From: Apostichopus californicus
Lineage: Eukaryota; Echinodermata; Holothuroidea; Aspidochirotida; Stichopodidae
Length of the DNA stretch: 28,005 nucleotides
Direction of reading: 5' to 3'
Assembly (NCBI GenBank): GCA_020650975.1
Contig: JAIPMN010006120.1
Coordinates: 1-28,005, forward strand
The position numbers were made by a program, and so were the translations under genes. Positions 12,501 through 24,500 of the stretch are shown piece after piece. The stretch's first letter is position 1, and the number at the start of each line of letters is the position of its first letter. The notes under the pieces are model-generated. The model saw only the letters and a list, made by a program, of their open reading frames with translations. It made no database searches and had not been told where the DNA came from.

Positions 12501-15500
12501 TTTCTCCAAAGTAAATATTACGGGGAGTCATTTCGTGTTCAACTTTTATGCAGCAGGTTTGAGGGCTCTGAATTTGGCCTCTTGTAATCTGCTATACTAT
12601 CTGTCCGTTTACTTGGTACAAAACTGCGATACATCTTTTGCAATTGTGTAGCAATCTACCCCACTTTGCATAGCACTTCGTGATACCGGATAAATTATGC
12701 GATATCGGATAATTTATGCTCTGTATTATTAAATGAGCATAATGCATAATTGTTCATCTCGTATTTCCCCAGCCATCAATTTGACCCCCGGGGAGGGGCG
12801 GGGGGGGGGCAAGGATGTGTTTCCACTGACCCTCTTTCCCCATCAATCCTGATTACCCACAAAGCACTATTAGTAATTTCATATTATGTACTGTACTGTG
12901 GTGAGAATTCCATTTACTTTTTTAGGGAGATGTTTTTGACCTGAAGCAATTTATATGTAAGTGGCTTAATGTATGCCATTGCCTATTGAAGAAGGATTAT
13001 TCAAACTTGGTGTGAATTTCATTTTGTGCTTTAATATCACACTATTTGTTTGAGAACAAAACTCTACGGATGAGATACAGACATAAAAATAATTTGATTA
13101 AAGTAAAATTGGACGTTATTGCGATATTTGTGATGCATGCACAGTTATGGTATATGTCGTTAAATGATTTCAAGTCTTGTAACAAAATTGAGATATAGTT
13201 TTAAGGTGAATATTATAAGTAAGGTTTATGGCACAAACCGTCTTACCTTTTATACATGTTAAAATAGTTCAGTTTTTCTCCCAACCTGGGTTTCCTTTTC
13301 ATTTCATTTCCTCTGAGTCAAAGTTAAAGGATATGTCCATACTCTTCCTCAGTTGTTACAAAGTAGTAGGAGTTAACTGATGGCATGGTAACAATTGGTC
13401 TGTAAGAAAACGTTTTACCTTGATGGTCCGTTTGGTAACCCAATAGTTGATCTTATAAAGTATCATAATCATCTGAAATAACATTATATATACTTTTGCA
13501 ATTAATAACCTTTTCTTTATTATATTTTTACGACTTCATTTAAGTTTTATAATTAATGTTTATATATCATGTTACCCGTATTTTGTTCAGGGTGTTATCA
13601 CTGTTTTAAATCAACCAGACAGTCATTTAAGATTGATAACTAATGTTTATATATCATGTTACCCATATTTTAATGTTAATATATCATGTTACCCATATTT
13701 TAATGCTTAAATATCATGTTACCCATATTTTAATGTTTATATATCATTTTACCCATATTTTAATGTTTATATATCATGTTACCCATATTTTAATGTTTAT
13801 GTATCATGTTACCCATATTTTAATGTTTATATATCATGTTACCCATATTTTAATGTTTATATATCATGTTACCCATATTTTGTTCAGGGTGTTATCACTG
13901 TTGCAAATCAACCGGACAGAGAAACATATGCTCTGGTGGTTCTGACTGTGGTTGCTCAAGACACAGGAGATCGTCATGGAGATACATTGGTATGTTTCAA
14001 ATAGGGAAAGCAATGAAGCATCTTATAAGAATGGAAAATGTTGATTCAATTAATATTCACCATCTCTGACATCCTTCAGTGTAGACCTGATACACATGTA
14101 TGCTTTTTAATGAGTGTGTGACAAACAGCTTTAAGGAATATTGCATCCAAGCCATTTGTCCACTGCAAGCTAGTTGGTTAACTGGACTCGAGAGCGTATG
14201 ATGAGTTTTATAGAAAAGTTTGAGCACACAGCAGGAAAATGCCGTAAGGCAAGGTTGAACCAAAGTGATCATCTTGACTGACCATGCAGGAATGCCTGCT
14301 GTATGGAACTGTACAGCACAAGAGAGCATGTCCTACGTACGCAGTCTGGCTGCAGAAAGCTGCAGCCTCCTCAGCATCCTAGACAGTGACTTATTCAGTA
14401 TCATTGGGGCATTGCATGTACCGTCTCTAAATGCATGAGATGTCTGATAATGCTAAAATCCTCATTTAATTAGGGGACAAAAAAATAAAAAATATGAAGG
14501 TGGTACATATGCAAAGGAAACATGTAAAATGGAACACGACTTGCGTATTCGAGAGTACACGTGAATGTTTTAGAGGTCTCGCTGAATCCCAGTTTAACTG
14601 TATTTTGTTAAAATATGAGTTATGTATTTGTAACTATTTTTGTTTCTAAGTAAATATTTTGTACAGATATGTTTAATTTAATATTTTGGGGGTGGTGGTT
14701 GATGATCCAGTGTCTGTCAACTGTTGTGTGATGCTGTAACCCATATTTTTCTCTCAACTCAATCAACATGGCAGGTTAACATTACAATACTTGATCAGAA
14801 TGACAACAGCCCAGAATTCACTTCATTTCTTGAACAAGTAACGGTTTCCGAAAGTACGGAGGCTGACGTAACCATAGCTACGGTGGTAGCCATAGACCCT
14901 GACCAAGGAGAAGCAGGGCAAGTCACGTACCACCTACTCTCGTACAGTCAATCTGGTAATTTTTACTGTTTATTTTCTGAGTTTGCTTTTGAGTACTTTA
15001 TTCTTGTTGTTACTCTGTAAAACATGTATCTTTTGTTTATCCTTTTAGATTTTACTATATAGTCCCATGTCAAGTGTTTTGAGATACTCTTTTATGTAAA
15101 GCTCTATATAAATATATATATATATATATTGTTATTGTTATTATTATATATCTGCATGTTCTTGCATCAAGTTCTTTTACATTAAAGATCTTTTACATTA
15201 TTAGCTCCAATTATAGCATGCTATAGCTAGGAAAGTTTTGTGATTATGTAATCGACCTGCCACGGTTGTGAATCGACCTCAGGCTCTACAATTATCCTGC
15301 ATAGCTTCTTAACACCATTCGGCTCTTTGTGTAAACACTCTGTGGAAATATGTTCATGTCTACATTGTAGTTAATCATACAGCGTTCACACAAAGACCCT
15401 CATACAAGAAAAATATGTGGCAGGCCTTGCAGACTAATTGGTAAAAAGAGGTCATTTTACGACCAAGGCAGGTGTATTACATAATCTCAAGAAACTTTTC

Positions 15501-18500
15501 CATGATAGTGTGCTATAGTTGGGGTCTATACAGCAGACCTTTAAGTTACAAGATGAAGCAATTCTACATATATCGATCTTCTTCTTCTTCTTTGTTGTTT
15601 CTTTTCATTTTTTTGATTTGTTATGTTTGAGATTCAATAGATTTCTCCTTCGTCTATAAAACTAGAATCCTAGAGTTATGGAGGATGTTGGTGCATTAGT
15701 TGTTAACCATTATTTTTATCATACTCCTTAAATTTTCTAAGTATTATATCCCCATTTACATTATAACAAAATGTCTCATAATGGAACTGAGAAAGAGAGT
15801 GGAGATAAAAACCGAAGTGCACTTGCTGTGTGTAGTGGCATCCACAATATATGACAAGATAGCTCAATATGGTGTTCTCCAAAAATATTTATTCAAACTA
15901 TCAAACTCACTTTAAATTGGCTTAAATCATAAATAAAACTAATGACCTCCAGTAGGTTCTATCCCATCAATAAAAGAGATTCATGTTTACTAAAATAACA
16001 CAATTTATTTAATAAAGAGCAGCAACCCAGTAATGGCCAGATCAAATCTTTGTTTCAAATGCACAATCCTAAATAAAAGTAATATTGCATAGAATATTAT
16101 TGAGATTCTCCAAGCTTGTTAATAATTTGAAATGAGTATTTTGTGTCAGGGAAACTATTACGTGATGTGTGTTTGAGTACATGGAATAACAGCAAACAAG
16201 GTGTGGTCTATATAGATATATACTCAACTTCATTGAAACAGAATTCTTTGTATGTATATATGAAGTTTTTTTCTTCTTTCTTTTGTGAAAATATTTTGTT
16301 AACAGAACTTTTTGGTCTGAATGCCACTTCGGGAGAAGTCTATACAACGATGTCACTCGAGAATCAAAACAGTTCCTACATTTTAGGGATTGAAGCAAGA
16401 GATGGCGGGTTTGTACCACCTCCGCTTGGTTACACCATTGAAAACATGACAATTTACGTCGATGGTGCTGCTAACGATCGACCTCGCATTACGTATCCCG
16501 AGAGTGGAAATAAGAGCAGAATAAGCATACCAGAGGTAAAGGTTTCTATAAATTCATGTGTTTATAAATCGTGAGGTGGCACCTCTTGTTTGTTGGTAAC
16601 ATTATTTTAAAACTCTTTGAGCTATACTTGCTCAAAATTAGACATCCCTCAATCTATAAAAGATGATCTTTGTCTTTAGAATTTACAACTATGGGCATGG
16701 CTGACCATAATTGTATAGCTGAATTATTAATTAACCATTTCATACAATGGAGTACAAACATTTGGTGTGCAAAATATTTCATTTATTAACTCCAATAAAA
16801 ATAAAAAGAAGAAGAAGAAGAAAGAGAATGTCCAATCCAAAAAAAAAAGGTATGAAAATGAAACCGTAGACCACACACGTTTCATTGAATATTCAAACAT
16901 GAGTGCAAAGTATTTTGCAAAGGGAAGCTTGTATCCATTACATGAAATTTGTGGGTCACAATTTACGCTTTGTTTAGTGTATTTAGTGTAAGTTCGAAGT
17001 TGATTCCTATGAAAGTTCTTCGTTATATTATTCTTTACATTTTGTAAATGGTTTGCTATTTGATTTATTTTAAGAACATAAAAGATCTGAAGTTAGAATA
17101 TAATATATGCAGGAGTGAGCCAAAATAGGGTCAATAAACTTAACTGTTTTACTTTAAAAGGTTATATTTAGCTTTGGCTAGCTATAGTTCTGCATCCATT
17201 TAAACACTATTGTGTTCATAATTTATGAACAAACTGTCTGTTTGTGAGACTCAAATGTATAGGTTTTACATTTCAGATTTGCTTCTGGTGTTGTTCTTGC
17301 CCACCCACATACCCAACCACCTACCCACCCATCCATCTTTCCTACCTATCTACCTACCCACCCACCTACCTATCTACCTTCCCACCAATCTGCCTACCCA
17401 CCTGCCTACCTTCCCACTTGCCTATCTGCCTACCACCTACCTATCTACCCACCTACCTATCTACCTTCCCACCAATCTACCTACCCACCTGCATACCTAT
17501 CTACTAACCCACCCAACTACCTACTGTACCTTCTTACCATACCTTGTGTGTTTCCAGATAATTATAAGTAAATGTATGTGAAAATGTATGCTTAATTATT
17601 GCAGTTCTATAACCTAACTGAGGAGATTTTCACAGCTGTGGCAGTTGACCCTGATGCAGGTGATGATAGAGAAATTGCATATAGATTTCTTGAAATTGGT
17701 GAAGACTGGGACAAATTTCATGTTGATAATAAAACTGGAGACGTCTATTACAGATTCGACCCACCAGACTGGTCTGAATACCCAGAGTTTAATGTAAGTT
17801 CCTGTTTCAATATACATAACAATTATATTATTATTGTGGGATGATATCAGTTTATGTACATATGGCATCTATGTGGGATGATGTCAGCTAGGTATGTATA
17901 ACAGCTATGTGGGATAATGTCAGCTATGTACATATGAAATCTCTGTGGGATGATGTCAGTTCTGTTTAACAGATATGTGGGATGATGTCAGCTATGATCG
18001 TATGACATCTTTGTGGAATGATTTCAGCTACGTAGGTATGACATCTATGTGGGATGATGTCACTTTGTATGCATGATTTCTAAATGGGATGTCAGCTGTG
18101 TACATATGACATCTATGTGGGATAATGTCAGTTCTGTTTAACAGATATGTGGGATGATGTCAGCTATGTATGTAAGACATCTTTGTGGGATGATTTCAGC
18201 TACGTACATATGACATCTATGTGGGATAATGTCAGTTCTGTTTAACAGATATGTGGGATGATGTCAGCTATGATCGTATGTCAGCTATGTATGTATAAAG
18301 ACATCTTTGTGGGTTGATTTCAGCCACGTACATATGACATCTATGTGGGATGATGTCGGCTATGTACGTATCACATCTTTGTGGGTTGATTTCAGCCACG
18401 TACATATGACATCTATGTGGGATGATGTCACTTTGTATGTATGACATCTATTTGGGATGATGTCAGTTCTGTTTAACACATATGTGGGATGATGATATTT

Positions 18501-21500
18501 GGTAGTAATAATTGTTCCCTTTCTTCATTTCTCAGCTTTACTTAGAGGCCTATAACTACCTTTCTGAGGTACAATACAGTGACACAGTTGATTTTACTAT
18601 CAAAGTCATTGATCAAGATAACCATGACCCTGTCTTCTGGGATCCTGTGAGTTCAACATCCGAATGTTTTATAAAAATAAATATCATCACAATGTGATTT
18701 TTCAAATAAATAAAATCTATGAGCACAAATAATTAATTCAAGCTAAATAACATCTATGAGCACAAATAATTAATTCAAGCAGCTGCAGCTATGATGTAGT
18801 ACTTGAGAGTTTGTTATATAATAAATGCCTTATAAAGTCAATGTTGCCACAAGGATGATAAAAGCTGTGATGTCATGAGGCATGATTCATTATTTCAAGC
18901 AGCTTGGCTGCAGCTATGATGTAGTACTTGAGAGTTTGTTATATAATAAATGCCTTATAAAGTCAATGTTGCCACAAGGATGATAAAAGCTGTGATGTCA
19001 TGAGGCATGATTCATTATTTCAAGCAGCTTGGCTGCAGCTATGATGTAGTACCTAAGAGGTTGTTATATAATAAATGCCTTATAAAATCAATGTTGCCAC
19101 AAGGATGATAAAAGCTGTGATGTCATGAGGCATGATTCATTATTTCAAGCAGGTTGGCTGCAGCTATGATGTAGTACCTAAGAGGTTGTTATATAATAAA
19201 TGCCTTATAAAATCAATGTTGCCACAAGGATGATAAAAGCTGTGATGTCATGAGGCATGATTCATTATTTCAAGCAGGTTGGCTGCAGCTATGATGTAGT
19301 ACCTAAGAGGTTGTTATATAATAAATGCCTTATAAAATCAATGTTGCCACAAGGATGATAAAAGCTGTGATGTCATGAGGCATGATTCATTATTTCAAGC
19401 AGCTTGGATGCAGCCATTAGGTAGTATTTGAGAGGTTATATAATACACTCCCTATAAAATCAATGTTGCCACAAGGATGATAAAAGCTGTGATGTCATGA
19501 GGCATGATTCATTATTTCAAGCAGCTTGGATGCAGCCATTAGGTAGTATTTGAGAGGTTATATAATACACTCCCTATAAAATCAATGTTGCCACAAGGAT
19601 GATAAAAGCTGTGATGTCATGAGGCATGATTCATTATTTCAAGCAGCTTGGATGCAGCCATTAGGTAGTATTTGAGAGGTTATATAATACACTCCCTATA
19701 AAATCAATGTTGCCACAAGGATGATAACAGTTGTGACGTCAGGAGGCATGAATAACCATGATGAGTACTTTATCTGCCCCAAACTTCAGGTTTTGGGCAA
19801 CAATTAATTGAACAAAGAATAGATTGGATAAGGATGAATTAAATTATTTGACGTAATTCTCTCTTAAGTCTGTACAATAGTATGCACTCTCCTTTATTTC
19901 ATAATTTATGTTTTGTTATGTACATTATTTAGTACTTTTATTATTCCTGCATAACTCGAGAGTTATAACTTATGTCATTATCTATAGAAAGAACAATTAA
20001 ATGTTCAATTTATCAATCCATTAATAACTGACCGGAGTTACATTTCTCTTTGAAGTCAAGCGATGAACCTGTTACTATTGAACCCATCCAAATGGAAGTA
20101 ATTGAAGAAATTGAGGGCCGCACATCGATTGGATTTGTATCAGCTACAGATATGGACGATGGCAACATCATTTATTACTATATTGTTGGTGAGTTTAATA
20201 TGACTGTCCTTGAGACGTAGGCAGATTCATTGAATTCCCCTATTTGACAGTCGTCTTGTTATTTGCATTCTTGAGTTTGAAATAACGACAAATATTTCTA
20301 TGTTTTCATGAAAGTATCAAACCATTTGAAAGTTTCAGCTATTCCACATTGAAGCATCTTAATTATCATAGCTACTAAAAACATTGCTTTATGCTTCATG
20401 GCAGATTCTTGCATTTGACAATTTTTGACCAAACACAATGATTGCATTTACTTGATAATTAGGTTGCACTGGAACAAACTTAGACACCTTTCCAGAGTTG
20501 TTCACAAAACACAAAAAGAGAGGCAACTTCTCAATGAATTGGTCTTATCAATTCTTGACATTACATCACCCAGACACTTTTCAAATGCAGTATTAATCAA
20601 ATGTGAGAACAGGTTGGGAAACCTTGTTTCCATGCTTTCGTTACTTTTATTGGAATGAGAGTTGACGTGTCAGCTAGCTAGTACCAAGTAGCGGGAAGAA
20701 ATTTATGGAAATCTACTGAAATTATAGCTCCATTATGACTTTCAAGGGTGAAAGGAAATATTATGAATGTTCATTGTTAAATTGTGTCGACAAAATTCTG
20801 TAAGTGTGTGTAATATTTCCCACATTTTCTCAAGACTTCATTTTTGGGTGAGGCTTATAAGAGGATTGGTTATATACCATGATATACCTTCAGTCTTGGC
20901 CAAGAGTAATGCAACAAATGTTTCCAACTTTTTCCGGTAATTTCTCTACCTTTGACCGAATCAAATAGTGAACTTTGGTCCATGAAGCGGAGAGAGATCT
21001 CGTACAAAACATTGACTCATTATCCTGCATGAACTGGAGATAAAACTTCTCAATGTTTTGCCATACTTAGCCATAATTAAGCAGAAGTATTTATATGACC
21101 TCTGTAGAGATATCGTTAGCACGAAAAACGTCTTGTCGTTTGTGTGGTTTGCAGTTGTTTGACATTGTTGCGATATTTTTCAGCCATGATTCTAGACTGA
21201 TCTTTAAACCAGGTACACTTGTTAAAGTGCTCATATATAAGGCTTTTAAGGAATAGATACTTGATTTGCTTACTTGTAATCCAAAGAAATCTTGACCTCA
21301 CTTTGGTCGATTTCCTTCCTTCTTTACTCAACGGTCATATTTGCTTTCATTCTTTGTTCTCAGCGGGCAACGAAGAAGACCTGTTTGAAATTGACAAAAT
21401 GACCGGTGAAATTTACACTTCAGAAAAATTAGACAGCGACTTAGCTACAAATGTTTATGAGCTTATCATCAAAGCGACAGAGGATTCAAACTACGCAGGG

Positions 21501-24500
21501 AGGAGAAAAAGAGCGACGTTAGACCCCCAGACGGACCCATCTCTTGTAGCTGTCATAATTACAATTGTGGATAAGAACGACAGCCCTCCGAGGTTTGCTA
21601 AAGACTTATACACTGCAGGTTAGTATGTATGAAAATGTTACAGCTAGCCTAGTAGGCCTATAGATAATTTTCTGATCTAAATTAAATGAATGGTCAATGG
21701 TTTATCCTTTGTATTCCTTTGTAATCTTTGTATTCTACTCCTATATACAGTAGCTATTTCTTTGGATACTTTTTGATCTATGATAATTTAGAAATTGTTA
21801 CATCAATATACGCACAATAAGCAAAAGGAAAGAACAGTAAAACTTGGATCATGAAGTCTGGATATGAAAACAGATTTTGATATAAACAAATTTATCTCTT
21901 AGGGTAACAGATTTTTTATTGCAATTCTGTATGCCCTAGCTACTATACATTGGAATTAATTTTAATACATCCTGTGAGGTTTTGGTAAGTTGTCAACCTG
22001 CAATGTCTGAAAATTCTGTGAGTGAATCGTAGACCTACTTTACCTACAAATGCGGGGAAATTAATGATATGCACGAGCGTTGATCTTTCTTCGAGGTCAC
22101 AGGGTCAGACTTCCAACTGTGTAAGACAATATGTTTGATCAATGAAAAAGAAAAGATTTCTCATTCTCATGATATATCTCGAGATGTAACATATATGTTG
22201 ATTGTTATGATCTCTATTGAATTTACACATGAATGATCAAATGAAGATAAGTAAAACATCCAAAACTCTCTGACGGCTGGGTACCAAGCGGCAAGCTCCT
22301 TTATCTAATAATCCACTGCACTTTCCTCCTCACAGAATTAAACTAGTCCATGGAGGAGGATTTATGTTCATAGATACATTCTCCTTTAGGAGTTAGTAGG
22401 AGTTAAAGCAATTGATGCTCTTAATTTTACATTCTGTCTCTCTCTCACTCTCTGTATGTTTGTTTGTAGCGGTGGTTTATACGACCGGAATTGAAGTTTT
22501 TGTAACTCAGGTTCTTGCAGATGATAAGGACAAGGATCCAGCCAACACTATAAAGAGGCACAGAATAGTGGAACAGAAGCAACTTGACCTATGTAATAAC
22601 CAATTAGCTTTCTTCTTCTTCCATCATGAATATTCACAAGGGTGCACAGAATAGAGAAACACACCCGTCTCAATCTACTAAGTACTTTAAGTGTTATGAT
22701 CTTTCTATCCATTAATCACAGTTAGGCAATTAATTCATTTAAATGGTATATAAGAAAGGAATATTAATTTCCATGGGCAGACAAATGCACTTCTGTGGCG
22801 TATATCTTGCTCAAACATGAACATAATACTATGGCTACTTACTGGCAAAGATGTTTTGTGATTGGGTGATTCCTTTATGAATATTCATGACTTTGTTTCC
22901 TGGGTATGTTGCAAGGTTATATATGATAATTTCAACATAACCATTATAGCATATTGCATTTTATATATATGTGAATGTCTTCCAAGGGTGTTCTGTTGTT
23001 TATATGATGGTATAAGAACTTTTTGTGGACGCATGAGTTATTATAACTTATAAACAATAGATTAACATTACCAATTAGGCTTGTACTGAGGAGCTAGTTA
23101 ATCATCACCAATTAAGCCTTAAAGGAACATTCCAGAGACTTAGCATACTTTAAAACCACATATCTTGAACACAGGAATACCTACTTGTGAGGTACCACTG
23201 ACTTTTAATTCTTTTATTATTCATCTTGTAGCCAAAGAAGTCGTAGTCAACAATGATGCATTTTCCATAAGGAATGAAACAGGTGAAATATTTACTAATA
23301 CCTCATTCCTGGGACTTGAAAATGGTATTTATTTCGATCTGACCATCTCAGTGACTGACCCGACTACAAATGACCCTGAGTACAACGACCAAACAGAACT
23401 CCTGGTACGTTAACATATATTCAAATTCATTTCATTCTTACTCATTGTCTCTCAGTTTCCTTATTAGATTAAATTATAACTTGTTTCTTCCCCACAAGCA
23501 TAACATTAATTTTGACATGAAATTGCCAGGAATACATTTTGGCACAAATGAGCTTTTTTTTTTAAGCCAGGATGTATGTTTTGGAGAAAGATGTTTCCAG
23601 GGGAATTCAAATGTATCTTGGGATAAATAGAGCTTTTCCAAGAAATTATTTCTTCGAAATATATTTACATGAAAATATTTCTTGGGAATATATTTCCTGG
23701 AAAGACAGTTTTCAAAATTACAGCTTAGTGGAAGTAAGAAAGTTATATTTTTGTTAATGCTATCATTAAGACTGATACCTGTGAAATCTGTAAACTAGTG
23801 TATATGTAATGACATAATTATTAAGCCTCCCCACCCCACCACACAACCCCCTCCCCATCCCCCAAAGAAACTATTGAGTTGAATATTTTGTTTACTATAT
23901 ATTTCTACTTACAATATGATAGAATGGTATCATATTGAACCATTAATAGGAAGTAAACGTTAGTATGTCTGTCGAGATAACTCAATGTTTGTTTTATTTT
24001 TATTTTAGGTCGTCAAAATCATATTAAGGAACATCAGAATTAAGTCAGACAATAAAGTTGTTCTCAATTTTAAATTTAATTAAACAAGCTGCACGTGTGG
24101 AATATTATGTTTCCTGCACTATTTGATATTGAAGGGTTAACAATGCAACCAACAACTACTTGTAACCACAAACATCTCTTTTTACAAAAAAATAAGAAGA
24201 GAAACAACTCTAAAATGGCAGAATTTGAATACTTTTGCTCAAGGTGAAAACTTTTCTGTGATTTCCTTCTCAGATTTATGTTATTGCAGAGAACCAGCAG
24301 CTAAATGTCCACACTCTAGTTGATGCAGAAATGACACGTGAACATTCTCCAAAGCTAGGAAGGTAAAAGTTATAAATCTTTATGCTTGTATCAGGTTATT
24401 AATATAGTACTGTGTATTATCAGTAACTTAATTTCTTGTATTGATATAATAATGAATGGTCATCGAAGTGATGTATTATTGTTAGTGATATTAAATTTAT

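Noticed and set aside
14057-14329. 90-codon minus-strand open frame in intron 13
   Set aside because: No known motif, no neighbouring exons in phase, antisense to an active gene; likely chance.
17225-17581. Pro/Thr/Leu-rich open frames, mucin-like at first sight
   Set aside because: Tetranucleotide array in intron 15; exons 15 and 16 join in frame without it, and the reading frame ends without a donor.
22568-22573. Earlier donor (gtggaa) for exon 20
   Set aside because: It would give phase 0, which does not fit exon 21, and is a weaker donor than gtaata at 22593.
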